From contig OZ038422.1 in NCBI GenBank assembly GCA_964036155.1, positions 29,783,201 to 29,847,200 on the forward strand: 64,000 nucleotides of DNA, read 5' to 3'. The notes beneath the pieces are model-generated. The model made no database searches, was not told the origin of the DNA, and saw nothing but the letters and a program-made list of their open reading frames with translations. The position numbers were made by a program, and so were the translations under genes. This DNA comes from Diploscapter coronatus (lineage: Eukaryota; Nematoda; Chromadorea; Rhabditida; Rhabditidae). Positions 34,366-46,403 of the stretch are shown one piece after another (position 1 is the first letter of the stretch; each line of letters opens with the position of its first letter).

Positions 34366-35995
34366 TTACATTTTGCATAACCGATATGTTATGAAATTAG
34401 CAATACTTTCAGCCCGATTTCCGTACGGTATTACATTTTCGGTTCCAAGTACATCCATCAAGTCACTTGTAAGCATTGCTGAACCAATATTCATGTTTAT
34501 AGCCAGAGCCTTGTATCCCTGAAACTCATATATCTTCAAAAAATAAAACTATCTTTCCTTACTAGTGCACTAATGATATTAAACCCGTTTTGAAGATCTG
34601 ATTGACCGTATTTTAAACTGAATTTGCCAAGTTTGCATAAAATATCAAATGGATCTCACTCAATTCCAGGATAAATTATGACGATAGGAGGATTTTCAGT
34701 ATTTGAATTAAAACTACTGTAAACACTATTACTTGCAAACTCAGAGAATGTTCTAAAGTGTACAAGTAGTTCTATTTTATTTATATTACTAAATTACGCA
34801 GTGTAGTTGATAAATTCATCCGAAGCCGGGAGACTTGAATTTAGAGATCTGAAGGCACTACCAATATCATCATAACTTGTGATGTTATTCGGATATCCGA
34901 TAAAATCTTGACCCATTACTAAAATCTTGAATTTAAATGAATTATGAGGATATTATGAACATCCAATCATGTATCGCGTATTCTGAGTCCTTCCACTATT
35001 ATCCAGATCCAAATAAATCTGATTCGACAACGTCTGTACGATATCTTGAATCTAAATAAAACTAAATTTATTTGACTAAATATGAGGTAAAGTACCTGAC
35101 TATATACTGTGTATGAGGATCTAGATCCATATACGAGGTGCATTATATAGTAAGTCGTCGTTTTGGGTACGCAATTTGCGGTTGTAGTTGCGCTATCTAA
35201 ATATTCCATTTTGTTAGCAAATATTTAAAATAATCTATAATTTTACTATGATTCAATGATGTTGTAACTTGAGGTTGCGGAGTTGTGGTTCTAAATTTTA
35301 TAAATCATTAAATGGAAATATAAATTTGGTTCTAACACAACTCCATTCGAGCCACCCTCACATACGTAATTCAACGCATTATTGCAGGGATAAGCTAACC
35401 TAAAATAATTAAATAAATTAGATTTTCTTTCTGATTATACCATGTTCCATCAGAAATAAACATCGCGCCACAATTATTATATACTGGCTGTCCTAAAGTT
35501 AAAATATTATCTAATTTAAATCTAACAACTATTACCTGACTCCCAGTTGTGATAATCGAAATTTGAATTATCCACCCAATTCCATACGATAATATCGGTC
35601 GAGTTCGCTCCTAGCCACATCAATGTGTTTGATTGCTCAAATTCTCTCTGAGAGGTTCCTATAACTTCTTAAATTCTACTTAGGATAATTTTACTTTACC
35701 TGCTAACCAAGAGTTTTCAAATGCGCTGAAAATATATTCTTTTCTACTTGCAAGCAATATTAACCTACTTATGAACTGAGACTAAATTATATCCTAACGA
35801 TTTACAGTATTTTTCAGCCTGATTAAATGTATCTGGGATAGAGATGAATCGATAACACCTTTAATTTAAAATTTTTATTGAAAATATTCAAATCTAAAAT
35901 CACTTTGACGCATAGTTATACTCTCCAGGTCTACAATCGGCGTTTGCGTAGTAATAATATGAAAATAATAGGATAAATTTAAATATTGAAGTCAT
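34366..35995 (-). CDS. Secreted C-type lectin with C-terminal VWA-like domain, copy B
   Basis: Thirteen exons (35995-35904, 35858-35769, 35725-35700, 35658-35536, 35492-35441, 35399-35337, 35290-35247, 35196-35096, 35051-34961, 34918-34798, 34752-34660, 34617-34563, 34518-34366) give 367 aa. The layout is that of copy A: signal peptide, CRPGEYNY, then a lectin domain (KCYRFISIPDTF, EKYCKSLGYNLVSVHN, MWLGANSTD, VWNWVD, YHNWESG, NNC, PCNNALNYVC). A Thr-rich linker leads to the VWA-like region. The first six exon lengths are almost identical to copy A (92, 90, 26, 123, 52, 63), which shows recent tandem duplication. The second half is more diverged and has one more intron. As in copy A, the QPD/EPN and WND calcium motifs are missing. 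The 3' end lies 326 bases before the start of copy A. Confidence 0.85.
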
Positions 35996-36269
35996 TAGAT
36001 TAATTTTTGCACTCAAAATGAACAAGAAAAGATGACATTTCGCCTTAAAATTGCGATTTTATAGGATTTTTATTGTCATCACGAATCAGTAGCTTGTTCA
36101 AGCCTTTATCAGTTGAATTTTATTTTACATGTCTAAGAAACATGATATTTTTTCATTATTAAACTACTTTTGATGACTTTTAAAGAACAATAAACTCAGT
36201 TTGCATCAGAATGATGAGTAGATATTTTATTTAAGAATCACAGAAATATGAAAGATACATTTATTAGGT

Positions 36270-37292
36270 TTATAATTTGAGGTTGATTTTATTGAGTTTC
36301 GATGGCATATCTTTGCGAGTAGTGCTATTCGCCAGGTCCTTCTCACACATGAACGAGTGTTGCGTTAAGTCGCAATCGGAAGAAATCCACTTTCCCGCGC
36401 CGTTTCCTTCTACACCCATATAGGCGCATTGACCGACGTAGTCATTTGGGAATCCTGAAGCTACTTTATTATGTGCAATTCAAAAAGGTAGAAATTTAAA
36501 TAATGAACGAAGTTTTCTAATATCTGCATCGAAAAAATTATATTCATTAGTCTACGAAATTGGAACAGAACTGATGTCAAATCGTTAGATTTGATTTGGA
36601 AACATTATCTCTTGCCTTGACATTAAAATTTCTATAATTGTGTCCATTATCATCAATTTATGTACCTTTGGCCCAATTATTGTATATAACGAGACTGCCA
36701 TCCTGCCAACGACAAGATAGCGTGTTATTGTCGATAGTTCCTGTGCATTGTATGCCCAACCACACTTCGGCACTTGACTTAGATGCCATGTTGTAGACGA
36801 ATGTGTTCATCTAAATCTCGATTTCACATGATGTACTCATAAATTTTAACATCGTGTCGATATCAAGCGATTTTACTTGTAAATTTGTAACACACTTGAA
36901 ATAAATGGTAAAAATTTACAAGTAAATCTCTTGACATTAACATAATGTAAACTATTAACTCGACCTATTCTTCATGGAATACTATCAATGCTTACGTATG
37001 TTTCTGCAATTTTGGGAAGATATGCATCCTCGAGCTCACACAAAGCATCAGCGTATTGTTGCATGACATTTAATCCGAGGTGCAGCTGAGCAGGTTTTTT
37101 TTTTAGAAATTGTTAAATCTGATTTTATTCATTTACCCGCACACAATGTTTCTTGTCAGGAGTGAGTGTGTATTGATCAGGGCATTGTTGAGACTCGACA
37201 TATCCTAAATGTGCCATAATTAGATTTTATAGAAAAGATCATATCCTACCCAGAATAAATATGGATACTAATATGATTGATCTAAATATCAT
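36270..37292 (-). CDS. Small secreted C-type lectin, single domain
   Basis: Five exons (37292-37250, 37204-37137, 37085-36996, 36810-36666, 36454-36270) give 176 aa. The N-terminal hydrophobic segment (MIFRSIILVSIFILG) is a signal peptide. The lectin domain begins QQCPDQYTLTPDKKHCVR, continues through ALCELEDAYLPKI, VWLGIQC, CRWQDGS and YNNWAKG, and closes with GQCAYMG, GKWISSDC and HSFMCEK. A short basic, Asn/Lys-rich tail follows. It lacks the VWA-like domain and is only distantly related to copies A and B, although it lies next to them on the same strand (275 bases from copy B). No EPN/WND pair is visible, so calcium-dependent sugar binding is uncertain. The intron between exons 3 and 4 contains a perfect-core hairpin. 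Confidence 0.8.
36869..36930. repeat. Short hairpin in a lectin intron
   Basis: The left arm TTACTTGTAAATTT (core at 36873-36886) is matched by the complementary AAATTTACAAGTAA (36912-36925). Pairing extends a few bases on each side, with a short AT-rich loop. It lies between exons 3 and 4 of the single-domain lectin. Confidence 0.6.
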
Positions 37293-40200
37293 CTTAAATC
37301 GATTAATATTGACAATCGAAAATCTAGAGCTGTTAAGTTTCTAGACGACTCTTGCACAACCGTTTATGAACTTTAATTGCAGCAGGAGAAGCTGATAAAA
37401 CTGAAGAACTTATAGCGGTTTCTATTCATAAAAGCAGACATTAAAAGTATTTATCTAATAAAAGTTATGAATCATTGTGATGCGTTTTTGACATTTCAAT
37501 TCCTTGACTTGTGATGATGCGTGGTATGATGAGAGGCTGAATTGACTTATTTTAATCGCATATAAAATCAGATTTACTTGGATGATGTGCTGATAAATTT
37601 GTAGCAGTCGGTTTAGTCGTAGGAACAGGTCTTTGGTGAGTCTTTAGGACTCGCTAAATGTTTATTTTCTAAAATATTATGAAATGAATTTTGATCTTTT
37701 GAAAAGTTCATTCTGATTAATGGGGAAATAGTGCAATTTTAGATTTCGAATGTTTCTTGTTGATGGTATTTCGAATTGGTTACGTATCGAAACATCAAAC
37801 AGAAATTTTGAACAAATAATCCCAGATTGTTTGTCAATTTTAATTCGATTTTCTTGAATGCAACATTGCAGATCGTAATTTAATGAACGACCACAAACTA
37901 TGAAGCATTAAAAATAGTACCATCTTGATACAAATAAAAAATAGTAGTAAAAGTATTGCCAATAATTGATTTTCTTCATTCGGCGCCTATTGTTTTGTTA
38001 TTCTTCCTCAAATTTATTAGTTTTTTTTTCATATTATTCCTATCTTTGCCATTTTATTCTTACTTTTTAAAGCTAATAATTGTTTTCAGACTGCTTCTCT
38101 TATTTGCGATTGTTTGGCATCGTTACTTGAAGTACTTGAAATGTACTAAGCTCGCGCTGTATCAACTGTACCAGCCTGAGGTCAAATTGAGATCAGTCCG
38201 TTCAGATTCGCATTTTTCTATCAAAGAGTTAACCATCAGTTTGATGACAATCATGATTACGGATTATTAATTTACGGAGATCAATTTACCTGTGGATTTA
38301 AATTTTTGAGTAAAACGAATAAATAGAAAGAAAAAAGTTATAAAAAAAAGAAGAAACAAAGGTAGTGAACGAGAGAAAGACGAGGAAGAGAAAGAAAAGA
38401 GGAAGAAAGAAGAAGAAGAAAAAAACTCCGTTTAGCGGGCAATGTTTGCAGAGTTTGGCACTGAAAGAGTCAGCGTACAGACGAAACACAAAAGTATTGG
38501 CAAACCAAAAGTAAGAAAATATTGCAAAAATCTGAGAGAAGAAAAGAAAACTGTAAGGAAGGGAGAAAAATTCAAAGAAAGGAAGCGCCTTCGCTTCGCA
38601 GGAAAGCACACGGGCAAACGCCTCTCGACGCCGACCCCACGAACGGTAAGACTTTCGTATTTATTCGAATAAAATCGATTTTCAGATTATATAAAAATAA
38701 AATAATATTTTTAAAAATCTCTTTTTTATATTTTATTATATATGGAATGAGTCTAATATATTAGATCGTCTCAAAAAGTAGATGGATTTTAACCTATCTC
38801 AATTCTTATCAACTCTTCAAGTACCCACATATTTTTGTCAACAAAGTTTCTTGATCACAGATCTGATAGGATCTTTATGATAAGAGGTGGAAAGATTCGG
38901 ATATACGAGATTTTGATTTATCCCGAACTGAAAAGTTCATCAACAACAAAGAAGTTTTCAACTACTATTTTTAGCTCTAGCTTTTCAAACTTATCCTCAT
39001 CATATTTTCACCTATTCTGGCGCATGTCGCCAGAATTGCTACGAAAAATCTCATCTCAGGTTTCATCAAAAATTTCTTATCCCTTTATTTTTGCATGTCC
39101 AAAACATTTTTCATGTCGATATCAGGTGAATTTTGCCTGAATTATGCAAATAGAGAGAAAAATCTCGGCGAGTATCGAGTTGCCTCTGAATTTTGATTGC
39201 AGCGGGGATTTGGGTTACTCGATTCATTTTCAGATTCAGCTACAGAGACCACACAGAGGCGGAATATTTTGCGCTACGTAGGAAAAAAAAATGTTTGGGA
39301 ACATTTCTGGGTCGAGCATTTGCATTATCATGTTGTTTTTTTTCTGTCTGAGGCTCTAAATTTTTTTAGGATAAATTGAAAGTGAAATTTTTTGGCTTCT
39401 GAATTGAGATTCTTCTACCTTTTTTATTTGTTTAAGATTTGAAAAAAAAAAACTGTTCTTTTAATTTTTACAATGAGATCTTTAATTAAAATTTATAATC
39501 AACCTTTTTCTTATATATTCCCAATTGTTATTAGAAGTCATTTTAGGATAATATGTTTAAAAAATATATCCTAGGAATTGTGAAATCCGTGCATTTTCTC
39601 GAACTTCGCGAGGAATATCAGCACATGATGCAACTTGTTCTAGTCTCCAACCTGCGTACTGTCTGTGCTTGTTCCGTAGTTTGTGCGTCATTCTGCCAAC
39701 CCTTTCTTCGTTAACTAACTACTGACTGTCCAGTGTTTGTCTCGTAAACTCAGTAAATATCACTTGTTTCACTTGTTGTTGAGCTATTTTTGCCGATTGA
39801 ACCGTTTGAAACGTGCCAATTCATATTTTCTTCTAGAAAGTCCTGAAGATTCATGACTTTCTAAGAAAGTTAAATTTTTGCCATATGAACAAATTCTTAT
39901 TTAGAGCTTCTCCAAATTAAAATTTCTACCATCACTTGCCTTTTCTCAGTCATTTCTTTAGAACTCCCAAAAATCCAATATTTTCCAGAATCATTCGTTT
40001 TTATCATCACAAAGTAAATACCATTTCCCCCGCGCGCTGTCAATAATAGCGTTTTATTTTCCCTGAACCGATTTTTATCCTCGGTTTTCTAGTTTAGTTT
40101 GCTCTTTATTGATCGCATTATCATCTTCTCGCATTTTCTTTGGTTTCGATTCTATTTTTATTCTATTGTCGTTCTATTTTTAAAATTCTTCCGAGCCGCA

Positions 40201-41021
40201 TGCCGTTGGGGTTTGCATTTCCGCTCGTCTCCGTCTTTGCGCCTCTAAAAACGCGTCGCTATTTTCCTCGATCCGAAAAGTACGTGTGATGCGCTGCCTT
40301 GTGGCTGTGTGTGCATTGACATGAGAACGTAGGCAAATACCCATCGCAGACATAAGTATATTGAAATTTAGATCGAATTATAACCCGTCTTGATATTGAG
40401 CAGCACAAAAATGCTATCTTCAAAATGTTCGAAATGCTTTTCTTTTAAACTTAAAGAAACTTTATTATTTTGTTGCAGCATATGTGGTAATTCAGAAATC
40501 CGAATCTTGAGAAACACTTTTTTCAATTTTTGGCCCACCTAATTGATCAACCTTTCTTTTCTTCTAATTTAATTTCGTTGCAAACACGCGTGGGCTTTTA
40601 TTAGAGCAATGAACTATGCGCAGCCTCCTCGAACAACTGCATTAATAGGATTAAATTGGAGAACACTCATTGAATTGTTTGATGAGAAGTCTGCTAATTC
40701 ATTTTTCGATCAGTACGTCCCGGTCGAGAGATCTACCGAATAGTTGATTGCTGAGGGATGGCATAGTTGATCGAGTGACGCCAACATCGATCGGTTTAGG
40801 ACTAATCTCACAAGAATCATGCATACCTTTGCATAATTTTTAACACTTTGATTTGCTGTCGATGAGTGAAAACAGTCCAGTAGTTCGTACGTGAAAGTGA
40901 TAACGCACTTGAATTTCAGAGAACTAGCAAACTTTTCTTCAATCTCGTTCTTTTACTTCTATAAAATGTTGTCAAATTCTAAGAATAACAAAATTTCCAT
41001 TATTTTTAAAGCTAAGAATAA
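37293..41021. other. Large intergenic or 5' region before the PPxY membrane protein
   Basis: About 3.7 kb with no well-supported gene. It holds GATA-like sites near the lectin start, a purine-only tract at 38342-38425, one candidate distant exon at 38442-38645, and a perfect 9-base inverted repeat (ATTCTGGCG / CGCCAGAAT) at 39014-39036. The GC-richer stretch around 40190-40330 could be a promoter. An upstream untranslated exon for the 41 kb gene is possible. Confidence 0.4.
38442..38645 (+). CDS. Candidate upstream coding exon (very basic), uncertain
   Basis: An ATG-initiated frame of 68 codons ends at a good donor (ACG|GTAAGAC) in phase 0. The next in-frame acceptor on this strand could be TTTTCAG at 41037, which is also phase 0 and would join it to the membrane protein at 41.0-42.0 kb. 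The encoded segment is very rich in Lys and Arg (KPKVRKYCK, KERKRLRF) with no recognisable motif. The 2.4-kb intron this needs is long for the window. It may be a non-coding leader, a separate gene or chance. Confidence 0.2.
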
Positions 41022-42013
41022 ATGGATGATTTTCAGATTATGCCTAGACTTGATGACGGCGATAACAAAGGCATTCCGGACGGCGCTCTGACCGTTCTCG
41101 TCATTGCCGCGGTTGCTGTCGTTTCTGTCGCAGTCACTCTTCTCTGCATGCTTATCAGTCATCGACGAACGTTGAGGAGGCGGCAGCAAGTAATTTTCGC
41201 TATCTATAAATTACTCTTTAATTTTTCCAAAATCCTGTTCTGACGTATCAAAAATATGATAGCCATACCAGATTTTGTTGGTTTTTTATCCCAAACTTAA
41301 TCATATTTTCGGTCATGGAACAAAATTTCCTAACTGGCGTCATCAGAGATTTTTTAAACAATCACATTTTATAAATTCAGTCCGCCAGCGCAGTCGCCGC
41401 TGCAGTTGCGGTTAATCGACCTACGAGTATGCCAACTTCCTCTCCCCTTCCGCTCTATATTCAACAAGCTTTCGATCCTAAATTCGACTCACCGCCAACC
41501 TACGAAGAAGCCGTGCGGAGTCCGCCGCTCAGTCCAGTTGCTACTGTAAACATTCTCATTTTTTTTTCTAAAAATGACAATTATATGCTCAATTCCTTCT
41601 TTTATTTATTGATTTTGAGGTTTTTATCGGTTTGGTAATACGGAAAACGAGCTTTTTTTTTTTTAAAAAAAAATCTAGCACTCTCACTGATATGCCATTT
41701 CTTTGAAAGATATGATAAACGAGATATTTGTTTCATGTCAGAATGGCTAATTTTCCAGCCAATCATCCTATGATAAAATATAGTTAAAGTTACTAAAAGA
41801 AAATCCAGTTTAAACAAATTTCTGATGATAAAAAATTTTCAGTCGCCAGTCACGCTCGCCTCCCCGATACCTCGATCATCGTCCCCTACGCCTCAACTCC
41901 ACTTAGCACCAAATTCACGTCCTCCGATGCAAACGATGCAGAATTCGAGGACAGAAGTTTCATCAGATGTAAACAGGCCGTCAACATCTTCGGGAATACA
42001 AATCGAGCTGTAA
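41022..42013 (+). CDS. Single-pass membrane protein with PPxY motif
   Basis: Three exons (41022-41189, 41381-41545, 41843-42013) give 167 aa from the first ATG, or 161 aa if TTTTCAG at 41037-41039 is used as an acceptor and translation starts at 41040. After about 20 acidic residues a strong membrane segment ([20 protein letters not shown]) is followed by the basic stop-transfer [10 protein letters not shown], so the topology is probably N-out, C-in. The cytoplasmic tail is Pro/Ser-rich and contains SPPTYEEAV, a PPxY motif of the kind bound by WW domains of NEDD4-type ubiquitin ligases. The C-terminus IQIEL fits a class II PDZ ligand. By analogy this could be an adaptor for trafficking or ubiquitination. 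I do not recognise a named ortholog. Confidence 0.75.
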
Positions 42014-44027
42014 ATGTTCCCAATTTTGAGTTGTACATTTCCTCAGGCTTTTGTGCATAGATCACAAGGTGCATAATATCATAAAAATCTTTCATAATTA
42101 AAAATTCTGAGCTTAAATAGGTCGATACAACGATTGGATGCTGACAGATTTCGAAAAGTTACATACGTGTATAATGTATTCGAAAAACAAATTTTATCTA
42201 TCAGCATTAGGAGAATTCCGACGATGACAAAATTCTGTGTACCGCGTGACGAACGTGCAACAGGCTAAAAATCCACTTCTTCAAATCGCATTTCATTTAT
42301 CCTTACGGGTCCATTTTTTCTGATCATTTTATCTTTAGTCCTTTCAGTCATTATTTGATCATATTTCTCATGCTTTAGATTGAGATGGAGTGAAGATGTT
42401 TCGTTCCATCTCATGATTCAATTATTTTCTTGTAAGGTTTTCATTTTTATTTCTGATCCACAATTAATAAATACGGATCATCGATAAACAAAATTTATAC
42501 GTGAAATATGTAATTTCGTTCAAAATATTTGCTTTTTCACGAGTTATGACACATTTTAATATATACAGACATAGCTTAGTCGGTATTAATCAATATTGTA
42601 TGAGTATTTGTTGAGCAAGTCAGTTAGTTATTCGAAAAATATACAGAAATTTTGGAAATAGTGCACGAAATTGAGAGATACGAAAGAGAAATGGAATCAG
42701 AGAAAACTCAAAGTGATGAAGTTTCGTCTGTTTGTCTAGAAAAATGGGTATAAAGAGCTGACTTTTTTCAGTGAAATAGTGCTGATTTTCAGGAGGTATG
42801 TGAGAAATGTAAAATTGAGAAATAGTGAGTTATTTCTATAGAACTAGAGAGAAAAGTTAACAAATACTCGAATTCCGGGGAGTTTCGAAACCGTACACGA
42901 GAAAAGTTGACAAAATACAGCAAAATGCGCGTCAAATTCTGCGTTTTCTCGAGAAAGGACGCAATTTGGCGTCGAAGTTCACGGAATTTTGTCGCCAAGA
43001 GCCAAATGGTGATCTGTGCGGTCAAAATTTGACAAAATTTGACAAAATTCGAGAATTTCGAACAAAAAATCGAGACACGATCAAATATGTGATAATAAAC
43101 AAAATAACCCATGAGCTTTCTGACAAGAGTTCTCAAAAATGAGTGATTTTTAAAAAATGTTTCTTACAGAATTAATAAGTGAATTTTTATGCTTATTATG
43201 AAATTTCTCGATTTCATTATTCTCCATAAGTTGCTGATAAATAGGCTGGTCCGTAGTCTGAAAATAAATCATTCATAAAAATTTTCAAGATCAGCAAAAA
43301 AGTAATATGCAAGAGGTATTTGACAGATAGGTAGTTATAAATATCATAATTTCGATAGATACAAGTAGTTTTAGGTATCTATAGGCGTCCCTGAAGATCG
43401 GATCAATTTTATGAAGGTTAAGGTTTATTGAAAACAACTCTTAAAGAGCTTTTTGTCTTTGAAGGCTGTTTATTTGACAATTTAACTCGTGTGCAACTTT
43501 ATTTTTCTAATACTGTAAACACCTCGTTTTTACTATAAGTAGTTTGGAATAACACTTTTGGGGTATTTTCTTTGTATTTGCTTACCTGTACTTGATGGGG
43601 GAAGATTCGCATTTTTCAGGGCGTCAAAATATTGTCGGCACTTTGCAGTGACACTTAACTGCCATAAATGGACCAGCAAAAATATGCTGTTCGACAAGTG
43701 CCAAAGTACAGATAGTATGTCGGAATTTCTCGAAAATACGGCTGAAATTAGCTTATATTAATTGTGATCTAAAATCTAAATAATAATGGTCCAAGTTGAA
43801 CTTTCCATGTGATTTTTCAAAGTCTAAACCAATATTTACTTATTTTCTCTTCAAAAATTATTTACTGTACAGACTATTGTGAAATTTTACAAAATGACAA
43901 TAAAATCTCATGGTTTGATTTTTGTAGGTTTAACCTTGAGACTGTTAGCTTCTTCAAGAGCGAAACTTTCCGAATATTTGCACACGTTTTTGCCGCCTCG
44001 AATCAAGTGACCAGAGCTTGCAAGAAT
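42014..44027. other. Intergenic region between convergent genes
   Basis: No clear gene. A possible extra 3' exon of the minus-strand membrane protein is at 43217-43258: behind a TTTTCAG acceptor it would read DYGPAYLSATYGE and stop. Open frames at 43558-43761 and 43809-44108 on the plus strand look non-coding. Confidence 0.35.
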
Positions 44028-44956
44028 TTAGGAACTAAAATAATACAAACCCCGAATCTTTTCCTTGTAGAAAATGTCGATGAAGTAGAAATATCCTCCG
44101 AGAAATAATATGTAAAATATCGAGAAAATCTGAAGAAAATCTAGATATAAAAATTTTATTATCTCACGTTTCATATTTCTAAAGTGGTAATAGGAATTAT
44201 CGCGACATTTTATAATTATTATTTTCTAGTAAAATAAATAAGTAAAAGTAGGTAAAAAGAAAATATCACGATGATTCTTTATTAATGCTACGATATTTTT
44301 ATGTTATCATAAACTTAGAAATTAAAAATAAACTTACTAGATAATAATAAAACGGTCGCAGATATTCCGAACACTTCTTATAGAGTGCATAAATCGTGAA
44401 AATGCAAACTCCCACTCCAATAAATGAGATGTAAGGGGAGCACGGCGGAAGTCGGATTAATCCCATACACAGATTCCATACGATGTGATACGCCAATATT
44501 ATTGGCATTATTATCTGAAAATTACTCAATTATTTCATTTTTCTTTCTAAAATAAGGAAAGTATTTTGAACATAAATTTATTCCATTAAAATTTCGGCAA
44601 TGGAATGAAGGAGATATTTAAAAATCTGCGTAAACCTTGATATTTTTAAACAATTATATGAATTTTTGAAGTAAAAAATCTCCCAAAATTTTAACAATAC
44701 AGTGAAAATGCTACCTTCAAAATACTCGTGAAAAAAGGATATCTTTAATCAATTTGTATGAATTTAAAACATATTATAGAAAATAGCTATGGACATTTTG
44801 AATAGGCTCAAAAATACGTACCCTAACATGAGTGCTTCCACATAAGCATCGATATCGTTGGTCATCTTTCGTCATGAGGAAAATCGAGTGGTTGGAGGAT
44901 ATCGAGTGAGAATAAGAGCACCTCGGAAGAGAGAGGTGATAGTCGACAGCTGACAT
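44028..44956 (-). CDS. Small multi-pass membrane protein, nematode-type
   Basis: Exons 44956-44822, 44514-44338 and 44129-44028 join in phase 0 and give 137 aa if the last exon is read to its first stop. A cytoplasmic-type N-terminus of about 45 residues ends in YRCLCGSTHVR. Three or four hydrophobic segments follow (IIMPIILAYHIVWNLCM, YISFIGVGVCIFTIYAL, PFYYYL, then IFSIFYILFLGGYFYFI). The Cys-Cys-Gly-x-x-His-Val start before the first membrane helix recalls a family of small four-pass nematode proteins (DUF7027-like); this is from memory and not searched. A donor at CGGG|GTTTGT in exon 3 allows an alternative ending with an exon at 43217-43258. Function unknown. Confidence 0.6.
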
Positions 44957-46403
44957 TTCCGAAGCTCAAGGAAAATATCGCTGAATCTCAGGAGAGTTAA
45001 AGAATTTTAGAAAGATAAAAATAGTAGAGTTTTTCAGAATAATAGATATTAGAATTACAATGAAGGTAAAAATGCGATTTTCAAAATAGTGAATTTTATG
45101 AATATTTAGATATTTCAGAACCGAGTAATGTGTAGACTTTCTGAATATAATAGAGATTTTAAATTTAGAAAAAATAGTTTGAATATGGCGTAGCTCAAAT
45201 TGAAAGTACTAATTGATATCACTGATATCGAAAATATTAAAGTTTAGAAAATACGAATAAACTCGTAAATTAATCCGGAAGTTCGAAAAGCTCACTCGTG
45301 CGACTCAGCAAAATGTTGTTGTCTGCTTATTTGAATCATATTTCGAGTGTCTCATTATTTTTCAGCCTAAAATATAGTGAACTATTATTATTTTAAAAAT
45401 CCAATTAAAAATCGATTTAAGAATGAAATTGAGAATATAATTCACTTAAAATAGGTAGAATCGAAAGCTCGATATTAAAATATTCCGAAGGAAAATGATT
45501 GATGATCCCATGATATTAAGTTAACGAGTAAATGCAATTTTATATAACTCATAAATCCAAATAACTTTCAAAAGTTGACTTAAAATAAATTCATTATGAA
45601 GAACGAAATGGCAATAAGAAAATGGGCAATTTCATGAATACCCAAAATTTTATGACTGCATTCTCTTCGTCTTTAGCCCAAAACGACTTCAATTATTCAT
45701 AATGTGCAACTTCAATAGAGCGGATAGTTCACTACGCATGAATTGCACCAGTTCGCGCCCAATTTTTCCGACCAGTTTTCGAATGTTCCAAAATTCAACC
45801 GAGCAATTTCGCGAAAGTGAGAAAAATGATCATAATTTTTCGAGAAAATCCGGATTTAGGAATTCAATAGTATCCTAGAATCGGATGAGAAAACATTGAT
45901 GCGGGTATGTTACGCGAACATATCTATCCTCAAAATAATGGATAGGAATAGAAGCGAAAATCCGATTGAAATACTCATACAACTCGGATATTTTGAGGTA
46001 TAGATATTTTTCATAAATATCACCTTTCGTCACATGATGACGGATGTAAATGGGAAACAGGCTAAAATATCCTAAATCCATATTGGGCATTTGAGGATGA
46101 ACAACTCTCGCGGAGAGTCGCCTGCAATTATCGGCGCCTGTCAGATTCAATTTCTCTTCTTCTCTTACGCAATGCTTCTCTATTTCTCTTCCTTTTCACC
46201 TTTTCCTACTTGTTTCTCCTATTTTTGACTCATCTTTACGCGATTTTGGATTTCCGAATGTATACTGTCTTTCGTTGTATTTTTCAACATTTTTTCTCTT
46301 CCAAAATTTCAACTCATATTTATCCGCCGCTCAAATTCACCTATCCTGGAATCGACTCCTGAATCATTTTTCCATTTTTCACTTTTGATCGGCGATTTTT
46401 GCG
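44957..46403. other. Divergent intergenic region
   Basis: About 1.4 kb between the minus-strand membrane protein and the plus-strand secreted protein. No exon found; a 91-codon frame at 45875-46150 on the minus strand lacks coding character. Both promoters should lie here. Confidence 0.5.

Noticed and set aside
37956..38270. 105-codon plus-strand hydrophobic frame
   Set aside because: Phe/Leu/Ile richness comes from T-rich DNA; there are no splice partners and no family resemblance.
38298..38609. Poly-Phe minus-strand frame
   Set aside because: It is the reverse of the purine-only tract.
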